From NCBI GenBank assembly GCA_937902805.1, contig CALEMB010000117.1:1-14649 (forward strand): a DNA stretch of 14,649 nt. The letters run 5' to 3'. This document shows, piece after piece, positions 1 through 5,216 of the stretch (position 1 is its first letter; each line of letters begins with the position of its first letter). Made by a program: the position numbers and the translations under genes. Source of the stretch: an uncultured Bacteroidales bacterium. GTDB lineage: Bacteria > Bacteroidota > Bacteroidia > Bacteroidales > F082. A model generated the notes under the pieces. It made no database searches, was not told where the DNA came from, and saw only the letters and a program-made list of their open reading frames with translations.

Positions 1-153
1 AAAGGTGGTGGTGAACGTTGAATTTGTCTTTGCAGTCATTTAAGTAACTGTTCAATGATTTAGCTTATCTCAAGCCTCTCTTTACAATCGCAAAGGCATG
101 TGTTTCTACTGAAAAACACTTAATCTTTCCCAACTTTTTCTTTATTTTCCCCC
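1..153. other. Non-coding left edge
   Basis: No coding region with recognisable protein features is seen here. The stretch is AT-rich. A weak hairpin (GTGTTT at 100-105 with AAACAC at 114-119) has no clear T-run after it, so I do not call it a terminator. It may be the 3' flank of a gene outside the window. Confidence 0.4.
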
Positions 154-182
154 TTGCACAATCGAATTTTTATCTATCTTTG
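154..182 (+). promoter_or_regulatory. Bacteroidota-type promoter of the toxin-antitoxin operon
   Basis: TTG at 154-156 is followed after 18 bp by TATCTTTG at 175-182, which matches the Bacteroidota -7 consensus TAnnTTTG with a -33 TTG. Transcription would start about 6-8 bases downstream, at the base of the hairpin 187-211. The first gene starts at 283, giving a leader of about 95 nt. The same -33/-7 spacing recurs at 873-901. Confidence 0.7.
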
Positions 183-243
183 CCTCGCCAAGCCGGGAGA
201 AATCGGCTGGCCAGAGAAAGCGCATTCTTCGCTTTGTTCCTCG
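175..243 (+). repeat. 69-bp direct repeat, copy 1 (promoter -7 box plus structured leader)
   Basis: Identical over 69 bp to 894-962, in the same orientation, 719 bp apart; identity stops sharply at both ends. It starts with the -7 element TATCTTTG. It contains two potential RNA hairpins: GCCAAGCCG/CGGCTGGC (187-195 with 204-211, one bulged A) and AAAGCG/CGCTTT (217-222 with 230-235). It is probably a transcribed 5' leader carried with its own promoter edge. Perfect identity suggests recent duplication, gene conversion or strong constraint. No integron-type core site is seen in it. Confidence 0.85.
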
Positions 244-282
244 ATAAGATTTACACTTTCAGATTTGTATAGGCAGCACAAA

Positions 283-522
283 ATGAAAAACATGGAAACC
301 ATAACATTGCAATTCAACCCAAACAGTGCATTTGCTGCGGCATTGGCCTCATTGCTGCGTGATGCCAAGGATGTGAACGTGATGGAGAAACGCATAACCC
401 CAAAACGCCACCGCAAAACCAATTATGAAAAGACGCTTGAAGCCATCCGGGATGCCAATGAAGACAAAAACCTGACAAGTTATGCCAGCGTTGATGAGCT
501 TTTCGAAAAACTTGGTATATGA
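283..522 (+). CDS. Type II toxin-antitoxin system antitoxin (partner of YafQ/RelE-family toxin)
   Basis: This small protein of 79 residues very probably neutralises the toxin encoded immediately downstream and may autoregulate the operon, as is usual for type II antitoxins. I chose ATG 283 because the frame can only be extended upstream through the promoter and repeat leader via a TTG; ATG 292 (76 residues) is equally possible. The N-terminal half (METITLQFNPNSAF and an alanine-rich helix) looks like a short dimerising, DNA-binding part. A basic linker (KRHRKTNYEK) follows, then an acidic C-terminal segment ending SVDELFEKLGI, the usual toxin-wrapping tail. The stop overlaps the toxin start as ATGA, indicating translational coupling. 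The exact antitoxin family cannot be assigned by eye; the call rests on size, tail and context. Confidence 0.75.
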   Translation: MKNMETITLQFNPNSAFAAALASLLRDAKDVNVMEKRITPKRHRKTNYEKTLEAIRDANEDKNLTSYASVDELFEKLGI

Positions 523-800
523 ATTACGAGGTTAAGACAACCAAACAATTCGATAAAGATGCCAACCTTTGTGTAAGGCGAGGATATGACACGACCAAAC
601 TTCGCGAGGCAATTAGCTTGCTATCAGAAACGGGGACACTGCCACAACGGTTCAAGCCGCATAAGCTAACCGGCGAATATAAAGGCGCATGGGAATGTCA
701 CATCGGACCCGATTGGCTGATGATTTACAACAAAGAAAAAACTATCAAACTGATAAGGCTTATCCGTACCGGCACCCACGCCGACCTTTTCGGGAAATGA
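519..800 (+). CDS. YafQ/RelE-family mRNA interferase toxin
   Basis: A 93-residue ribosome-dependent mRNA endonuclease of the YafQ branch of the RelE/ParE fold, expected to cleave mRNA in the ribosomal A site when its antitoxin is degraded. Residues aligning with the catalytic set of E. coli YafQ are all visible: H48, H61, D65-W66, R83, H87 and F91, within the signature stretches WECHIGPDWLMIY and RTGTHADLF. Length equals the family norm, so the toxin looks intact. It overlaps the antitoxin by 4 bases (ATGA) and is followed by a terminator at 832-868, so the two genes form a closed bicistronic unit. Activity is inferred from the conserved residues. Confidence 0.9.
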   Translation: MNYEVKTTKQFDKDANLCVRRGYDTTKLREAISLLSETGTLPQRFKPHKLTGEYKGAWECHIGPDWLMIYNKEKTIKLIRLIRTGTHADLFGK

Positions 801-831
801 CGTTTTGCCAACCAAATTGAGAAAACGGACA

Positions 832-868
832 AAAAAACTGCAGCAATTTGTTGCAGTTTTTTGTTTTT
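832..868 (+). terminator. Rho-independent terminator after the toxin gene
   Basis: An 11-bp stem AAAAAACTGCA (832-842) pairs with TGCAGTTTTTT (852-862) around a 9-base loop and runs into a further T-run to 868. It lies 32 bp after the toxin stop and just before the promoter at 873-901, insulating the toxin-antitoxin unit from the peptide operon. Confidence 0.8.
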
Positions 869-872
869 CCAC

Positions 873-901
873 TTGAATTTTCCAAAATCTTTGTATCTTT
901 G
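873..901 (+). promoter_or_regulatory. Bacteroidota-type promoter facing the CXXX peptide operon
   Basis: TTG at 873-875, an 18-bp spacer and TATCTTTG at 894-901 repeat the architecture of 154-182. It directly follows the terminator and faces the precursor gene at 1211. If used, the transcript would have a leader of about 300 nt starting with the repeat hairpins. A second -7-like box, TAAGTTTG at 1131-1138, lacks a -33 TTG at the right distance but would give a leader of about 65 nt. Confidence 0.65.
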
Positions 902-962
902 CCTCGCCAAGCCGGGAGAAATCGGCTGGCCAGAGAAAGCGCATTCTTCGCTTTGTTCCTCG
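894..962 (+). repeat. 69-bp direct repeat, copy 2
   Basis: Exact copy of 175-243, including the -7 element and both hairpins. Upstream flanks differ apart from the promoter-like spacing, and downstream sequence diverges at once. Together the copies bracket the toxin-antitoxin genes. Confidence 0.85.
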
Positions 963-1210
963 GCTGTGAATCTGGACAATTCGCATAAATTTTGAGGAGT
1001 GATGAGATGAGGCGGCTTTCACTGTTTAATGTTTGTGTATTCATATATACTTACATAAACAGTGGAGCTTTACCGTATCCATTATTTTGAAAATTTATGG
1101 GAGTCCAGACCCAACAGCCAGAAATAAGGATAAGTTTGGGAGGCTCCGCTCTGTTTGCCATTGAATAACGCTGTCCTTTGAGCCGAGGACACAAACAAAA
1201 TGAAACAAAT
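963..1210 (+). other. Long leader/intergenic region before the peptide operon
   Basis: No recognisable gene lies between the repeat and the precursor start. Visible structure: an inverted repeat CACTGTTT (1020-1027) / AAACAGTG (1057-1064), extendable with one bulge through ATGT/ACAT. A 27-codon open frame starts at ATG 1007 after GAGGAG and ends at 1090, overlapping the inverted repeat; it has no recognisable features. A -7-like TAAGTTTG lies at 1131-1138. The region may be a regulatory leader or the scar of a small mobile element. Confidence 0.4.
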
Positions 1211-1501
1211 ATGGAAAACGGAGAAAACAGAGATCTTCAAGGAAGAAGAGAATTCTTCAAGGAAGCAGCTAAAAAGGCTCTTCCTTTGTTTGCAGTTGCA
1301 TTGTTAGGTACATCGGTATTTTCCTCATGTACAAAAGATGGATGTTCTCATTGTAAAGGTGCCTGTAAAGGAGAATGTAAAACTACTTGTACAGGAGGCT
1401 GTGGTGGTAACAGCTGTAAAGGAGATTGCTGGAGTGGTTGCAAAGGAACATGTGATAGCACATGCTCTGGAGGCTGTAGGAATAACAATCGTCTTTACTA
1501 A
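1211..1501 (+). CDS. CXXX-repeat radical SAM target peptide (RiPP precursor) with Tat/lipoprotein-like leader
   Basis: A 96-residue precursor peptide. Residues 1-39 form the leader: twin arginine R12-R13 in G-R-R-E-F-F-K, a lysine-bearing stretch, a hydrophobic segment (about 23-37) and a lipobox-like V-F-S-S before C40. Residues 40-96 hold 13 cysteines in all, mostly spaced every fourth residue. One block is C48/52/56/60/64, the other C69/73/77/81/85/89, separated by GGNS; Gly, Lys, Ser and Thr fill the gaps, and the tail is RNNNRLY. The repeat and its position 2 nt before a radical SAM/SPASM gene identify it as the target of that enzyme (CXXX-repeat family). I start at ATG 1211; an upstream in-frame TTG (1178) would add 11 residues, but ATG gives a conventional Tat n-region. 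The chemistry is unknown; thioether crosslinks are plausible. The Tat-lipoprotein reading is my inference from the motif and from tatAC downstream. Confidence 0.88.
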   Translation: MENGENRDLQGRREFFKEAAKKALPLFAVALLGTSVFSSCTKDGCSHCKGACKGECKTTCTGGCGGNSCKGDCWSGCKGTCDSTCSGGCRNNNRLY

Positions 1502-1503
1502 TA

Positions 1504-2724
1504 ATGACCCAAATAAAAGGAAACCAAGACTCCTGGCAGTCCGGCATGGCGAAGAACATCACCTTCATCGTCACGAAGGACTGCCAGTTGGCCTGCAAAT
1601 ACTGCTATCTTGTGGGCAAAAACGTGAAGGAGCGGATGCCTTGGGATGTCGCCAAAACTTTTATTGACTATGTGCTTGATCACGAGACCGATCCCGATTT
1701 TGCCTATGAGTCGGTGGTGTGGGACTTCATCGGTGGCGAGCCGTTTTTGGAGATAGAACTTATCGACAAGATTTGCGACTACATCAAGACCGAACTCTTC
1801 CGCCGCAACCACCATTGGTTCAACTCGTACCGTTTCTCCTTCTCCACCAACGGCATCAACTACCACGAGAAGGCCGTGCAGGACTTTATCAAAAAGAATC
1901 GCGAGCACCTTTCCATCGGAATCACCATAGATGGGACAGAGAAGAAGCACGACCTCAACCGCGTGTACAAAATTACAGAGAAAGGTTCCTACAAGGATGT
2001 GGTGAAGAACATACCGCTGTGGTTGGAGCAATTCCCAGGTGGTGGAACCAAAGTCACCATTTCCTCGGCAGACATTCCCTATATCACGGAGAGCGTACTA
2101 CACCTTTATTCCTTGGGCATCCACGAGGTGAACATCAATGTGGTGTTCGAGGATGTGTGGCAGGAAGGCGACGACCTCAAATTTGAGGAGCAATTGATGC
2201 AGTTGGCCGACGATATCATCGACGGCGGCTACTATCAGGACTATGCTTGTTCGTTCTTCTCGGAACACATCGGCAAGCCCATGGACCCCGAGCGCGACAA
2301 CCAGAACTGGTGCGGCGCGGGCAAGATGCTCAGCGTGGACGCGGCAGGCAACCTCTACCCTTGCACCCGCTTTGCGCAATACTCGCTCCGCGACAAGAAG
2401 ACTTGGACCATTGGCAACATCAAGGAGGGTATCGACAAGAACAAGCTGCGTCCCTTCCTCACATTGGACAGAACCACACAAAGCAAGCAAGAGTGCATCG
2501 ATTGCGAAGTGGCCAGCGGCTGTGCTTGGTGCCAAGGAGAAAACTACGACGCGGCTCAGACCCACACCGTGTTTGAACGCGCTACAGCCATCTGCCTCAT
2601 GCACAAGGCAAGAGTGAGAGCCAACAACTACTACTGGAACAAGCTCTACCGCAAGCTCGAATTAGAAGACCTGCGCGAGCAATACGAAGCCAACAAACGC
2701 GAAGTGAAACCTGAAATCTGCTGA
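1504..2724 (+). CDS. Radical SAM peptide maturase, CXXX-repeat target family (SPASM domain)
   Basis: A 406-residue radical S-adenosylmethionine enzyme expected to modify the cysteine-repeat peptide encoded immediately upstream. The [4Fe-4S]-SAM motif is C27-x3-C31-x2-C34 (CQLACKYCY), followed by the GGEP motif (IGGEPFLE) of the SAM site. A C-terminal SPASM domain carries C270, C287 (in G-x4-C), C331-x2-C334, C340-x2-C343 and C364, enough for auxiliary iron-sulfur clusters. SPASM enzymes commonly install thioether or carbon-carbon bonds in ribosomal peptides; which bond is made here cannot be read from sequence. The gene follows the precursor stop by 2 nt and precedes the partner maturase by 3 nt, so the three are surely cotranscribed. 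ATG 1504 is used; M15 (1546), just before the conserved core, is an alternative. Confidence 0.92.
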   Translation: MTQIKGNQDSWQSGMAKNITFIVTKDCQLACKYCYLVGKNVKERMPWDVAKTFIDYVLDHETDPDFAYESVVWDFIGGEPFLEIELIDKICDYIKTELFRRNHHWFNSYRFSFSTNGINYHEKAVQDFIKKNREHLSIGITIDGTEKKHDLNRVYKITEKGSYKDVVKNIPLWLEQFPGGGTKVTISSADIPYITESVLHLYSLGIHEVNINVVFEDVWQEGDDLKFEEQLMQLADDIIDGGYYQDYACSFFSEHIGKPMDPERDNQNWCGAGKMLSVDAAGNLYPCTRFAQYSLRDKKTWTIGNIKEGIDKNKLRPFLTLDRTTQSKQECIDCEVASGCAWCQGENYDAAQTHTVFERATAICLMHKARVRANNYYWNKLYRKLELEDLREQYEANKREVKPEIC

Positions 2725-2727
2725 GCC

Positions 2728-3720
2728 ATGCTGCAATACCTTGTTATATTATTAGACGACACCAGCGTGGCCTATTGCCATGCGGACAACCCGCTAAAGG
2801 AAAGAAACTTGATGCCCATCGAGACCTTGAAGAAAGGCATCCTCTTCGGAATGAAGCAAAACCTGATGATTCAATATGTCTTCCCCGGTTACGAACTCCC
2901 GAAAGAGTATGCAGAAGTCATCGAGAGCATCGACAATGTGAAGATTTATCCTATGGGTTGCAAGCCTGCTACGGGTATTGATGACGGCAGCGATGCCGAC
3001 GTAGAAGTGGCGAATGAAATCCCTGAAAAAGTGGAAGCCAAGAACTTGGTGCTTCGCCTTACTTTCAGCGAGATGTGTGCGAAAAAAGATGAAATTGCCA
3101 AGCTGTTCGCTTCAGGTACAAGAATCAACCTTTGCATTACCGATGTGGAGCAATTCACAGACGAACAGATTCAAACCTACAAGCAAGTCTTGAACGAATG
3201 GAACACCGTTTTGCTTGGCCTCTACAAGCAAGGCCAATCCCCGCAATTCAACCTGCTGACGGACAGGATGATGCTGGAGAAGATGCACAACTGCGAGGCA
3301 GGCGTAAGTAACATCACCCTTGCGCCAAATGGGAAGTTCTACCTCTGCCCTGCCTTCTACTACGATGAGCAGACGAATGTGGACAACCAACTGAACCATC
3401 ATCAACCGACTTCGGACAATGCTGTTGGCGATTTGGAAAACGGCTTGGACATTCCTAATCCACAACTGCTGAAACTCGACCATGCGCCCTTGTGCCGCAA
3501 CTGCGATGCCTACCAATGCCGTCGTTGCCTCTGGCTCAACCGCAAGCTGACTTGGGACAACAACACACCCTCGCACCAGCAATGCGTGATGGCGCACATT
3601 GAGCGCAACGCCTCCCGCAACCTCTTGAACGACATCCGTAAAGTCGGTGAGTTCATGCCCAACATCGACATCAAGGAAATCAACTACTTGGATCCGTTTG
3701 AGGTCAGGAAGGAGTTTTAG
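2728..3720 (+). CDS. CXXX repeat peptide maturase (SPASM-like, no radical SAM cluster motif)
   Basis: A 330-residue partner of the radical SAM maturase. The C-terminal half repeats the SPASM cysteine pattern: C189, C207 in G-x4-C (NGKFYLC), C256-x2-C259, C264-x2-C267 and C286. The N-terminal half has no CX3CX2C motif, so it should not bind the SAM-cleaving cluster. It could be a degenerate radical SAM barrel or an unrelated domain. I match it to the protein family named 'CXXX repeat peptide maturase', known from similar loci. Likely roles are substrate binding, electron transfer through auxiliary clusters, or a second modification step; none is proven. It starts 3 nt after the radical SAM gene. 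The 140-bp gap to the next gene holds a palindromic repeat. Confidence 0.82.
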   Translation: MLQYLVILLDDTSVAYCHADNPLKERNLMPIETLKKGILFGMKQNLMIQYVFPGYELPKEYAEVIESIDNVKIYPMGCKPATGIDDGSDADVEVANEIPEKVEAKNLVLRLTFSEMCAKKDEIAKLFASGTRINLCITDVEQFTDEQIQTYKQVLNEWNTVLLGLYKQGQSPQFNLLTDRMMLEKMHNCEAGVSNITLAPNGKFYLCPAFYYDEQTNVDNQLNHHQPTSDNAVGDLENGLDIPNPQLLKLDHAPLCRNCDAYQCRRCLWLNRKLTWDNNTPSHQQCVMAHIERNASRNLLNDIRKVGEFMPNIDIKEINYLDPFEVRKEF

Positions 3721-3721
3721 G

Positions 3722-3815
3722 ACACGCTTTGCGTCACTGCGAGGCACGAAGCAGTCCAGCCAATATCTTATACTCTGGATTGCTTCGTCGTTCCTCCTCG
3801 CAATGACGCGAAGCG
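3722..3815. repeat. Large imperfect palindrome (dispersed GTCATTGCGAGG...GCAATCC-type repeat)
   Basis: The left arm, about 3725-3759 (GCGTCACTGCGAGG ... GAAGCAGTCCAG), pairs with the right arm 3775-3815 (CTGGATTGCTTCGTCG ... TCGCAATGACGCGAAGCG) around a 15-base AT-rich loop. This resembles the short palindromic repeats containing GTCATTGCGAGG and GCAATCC that are dispersed in many bacterial genomes. It begins right after the partner maturase stop, inside the peptide operon, and could form a stable RNA hairpin that protects or attenuates the message before the accessory gene. Confidence 0.75.
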
Positions 3816-3860
3816 ACACCAAGACAACAATTAAACGATTAAACACTCAACAAATCAACA

Positions 3861-4130
3861 ATGAAGAAAATAGTAGGTCAGGTAACTCCTGAAGAAAGGA
3901 ATGAAATCCAGCAGCTCTTCGAAAGAAGAAACGGCCTGAACGAGCTGGCGAAAATCCTCAATGCCGACAACACGGAACTTTATGAGAAACTCGTCAAGGA
4001 TATGGGCGAGACCGGCACCAAGTTCCAGAGCTGGTGGGACCGAATGGCGCAGAAATACCAGTGGGAATCCGCTGAAAACGGCAATTGGGAAATCAACTTT
4101 GAAACCAACGAGATTTATCTTGTGTCATAA
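3861..4130 (+). CDS. CXXX repeat peptide modification system accessory protein
   Basis: An 89-residue soluble protein with no signal peptide or membrane segment. The N-terminal two thirds look helical (EERNEIQQLFERRNGL, NADNTELYEKLVKDM, and FQSWWDRMAQKY with paired tryptophans). The end, NWEINFETNEIYLVS, looks like a beta hairpin. Size, context and the closing sequence match the small 'CXXX repeat peptide modification system protein' that accompanies these maturases. Its biochemical role is unknown; leader-peptide binding or chaperoning of the precursor is a reasonable guess. It lies 140 bp after the partner maturase, separated by a palindromic repeat, on the same strand and with no clear promoter of its own, so it is probably cotranscribed. 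Confidence 0.75.
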   Translation: MKKIVGQVTPEERNEIQQLFERRNGLNELAKILNADNTELYEKLVKDMGETGTKFQSWWDRMAQKYQWESAENGNWEINFETNEIYLVS

Positions 4131-4163
4131 ACAGAAAAAAAGCGTTTCAAATTAGTTTTTCTC

Positions 4164-4171
4164 TATTTTTG
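4164..4171 (+). promoter_or_regulatory. Candidate -7 element of a tatAC promoter
   Basis: TATTTTTG fits TAnnTTTG and lies 30 bp before the tatA start. No good -33 TTG is seen 18-20 bp upstream, so the promoter may be weak or use another determinant. If active, tatAC can be expressed independently of the peptide operon. Confidence 0.5.
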
Positions 4172-4201
4172 CATCATCAAACCATTCATACGCAAAAGTA
4201 T

Positions 4202-4417
4202 ATGACAATACCATTGTTGTTTATCGGTACTACGGAGCTGCTGCTTATCGCGGGCGTGGCCTTGCTCATTTTTGGCGGGAAGAAAGTGCCCGAGTTGATG
4301 AAAGGCTTGGGCAAAGGCGTGCAGAGTTTCAAGCAAGGCATGAAAGATCCTATTGAGGAAGACCAACCGCAAGAGGTGACGGATGAAGCAAAAGCCGAAC
4401 CCAAAGAAAACGACTGA
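4202..4417 (+). CDS. tatA: Sec-independent protein translocase subunit TatA
   Basis: A 71-residue membrane component that multimerises to let folded twin-arginine substrates cross the inner membrane. The layout is classical: a single N-terminal transmembrane helix (IGTTELLLIAGVALLIFGGKK), the F-G-G hinge followed by KKVPEL, then an amphipathic helix (LGKGVQSFKQGMKD) and an acidic tail. ATG 4202 gives the expected short N-terminus; the frame extends upstream only through a TTG lying over the candidate -7 box. The gene overlaps tatC by 35 bp and follows the CXXX peptide accessory gene by 71 bp. No tatB is present, as is usual for minimal TatAC systems in this phylum. Confidence 0.95.
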   Translation: MTIPLLFIGTTELLLIAGVALLIFGGKKVPELMKGLGKGVQSFKQGMKDPIEEDQPQEVTDEAKAEPKEND

Positions 4418-5216
4418 GCCGGACCCTGACTCCGACCCGAACCTGATGACATTTGGCGGACATCTTGAGGTGCTCCGCCGGATGTTGTTTCGCATCATCG
4501 CCGTGGTGATGGTGTTGGCTGTTGCCATATTCTGCTTCAAAGACAAGACCTTTGAACTGCTCCTCGCGCCTAGCCAATGGGATTTCGTCACTTATCGCTA
4601 CATTGAGAAGTTCCTGCATCGTTTAGGCTCAGACTTCACTTTCAGTGAGTATCACATCAACTTGATTGCCACCGAGTTGTCGAGCCAATTCATGACTCAT
4701 GTCACAACGGCATTGTATCTCGGACTATTAGGGGCTTCCCCTTATGTTTTCATCGAGTTGTTCCGTTTCATCACCCCAGCCTTGTACGAAAACGAGAAAA
4801 AATATTCCGTGCAGGTGGCCGTCACAATGTACCTGCTTTTCATCCTCGGTGTGCTGATGTCGTATTTCATCCTGTTCCCCATTTCGTTCCGTTTTTTAGG
4901 CACTTACAGTGTCTCTAACATAGTGGAGAGCAACATTACCCTAAAGTCCTATATCGCCACCTTCACCACATTGACTTTGGTCATGGGATTGGTATTCCAA
5001 CTGCCCGTTATTGCCTTTTTCTTGGGAAAACTGGAAGTGGTTAGCTCTGAGATGCTAAAGCTCTATCGAAAATACGCCTTCCTCGTCATCATGGTTATAG
5101 CCGCCATCATCACGCCTCCCGACTTGATGACATTGGTTTTGGTCACCATTCCGCTGTATCTGCTTTATGAGGTGAGCATTTTGGTGCTGAAAAGGATGGA
5201 AAGACAAAAACAATAA
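4383..5216 (+). CDS. tatC: Twin-arginine translocase receptor TatC
   Basis: A 277-residue polytopic inner-membrane protein that binds twin-arginine signal peptides and recruits TatA. It has six predicted hydrophobic segments. The N-terminal motif MTFGGHLEVLRRML matches the family HLxELR signature. The first periplasmic loop and helix carry the conserved SPYVFIELFRFITPALYENEKK stretch, given here as SPYVFIELFRF followed by ITPALYENEKK, with the glutamate important in TatC. The late ITPPD and the LYE motif near the C-terminus are also typical. The start at 4383 lies inside tatA (35-bp overlap), suggesting coupled translation; M22 (4446) would remove only a charged, disordered lead-in. The stop directly abuts the stop of the convergent CotH-like gene. 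Confidence 0.95.
   Translation: MKQKPNPKKTTEPDPDSDPNLMTFGGHLEVLRRMLFRIIAVVMVLAVAIFCFKDKTFELLLAPSQWDFVTYRYIEKFLHRLGSDFTFSEYHINLIATELSSQFMTHVTTALYLGLLGASPYVFIELFRFITPALYENEKKYSVQVAVTMYLLFILGVLMSYFILFPISFRFLGTYSVSNIVESNITLKSYIATFTTLTLVMGLVFQLPVIAFFLGKLEVVSSEMLKLYRKYAFLVIMVIAAIITPPDLMTLVLVTIPLYLLYEVSILVLKRMERQKQ

Noticed and set aside
154..282. Upstream extension of the antitoxin from TTG 154
   Set aside because: It would translate the promoter -7 box and the 69-bp repeat, which recurs at 894 without a linked antitoxin gene.
175..962. Integron cassette with attC-like sites around the toxin-antitoxin genes
   Set aside because: The repeats have hairpins but no RYYYAAC/GTTRRRY core pair, and they are perfectly identical, unlike attC sites.
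666..1044. Minus-strand frames spanning repeat copy 2
   Set aside because: They cross the terminator, promoter and toxin 3' end in overlapping frames and show no protein features. The similar peptide at copy 1 arises only because the DNA is repeated.
1178..1210. TTG-initiated extension of the CXXX precursor
   Set aside because: It adds 11 residues with no benefit; ATG 1211 gives a normal-length Tat-like n-region. A second ATG at 1200 is out of frame and stops early.
1331..1498. Metallothionein or ordinary iron-sulfur protein as an explanation for the cysteine repeat
   Set aside because: The export-type leader and the directly following maturase pair fit a modified peptide better, although metal binding by the mature product is not excluded.
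1498..2031. Minus-strand open frame of 177 codons
   Set aside because: Antisense to the radical SAM core, with no motif of its own.
3112..3846. Minus-strand open frame of 244 codons
   Set aside because: It lies opposite the partner maturase and runs through the palindromic repeat; the maturase frame has the conserved cysteine motifs.
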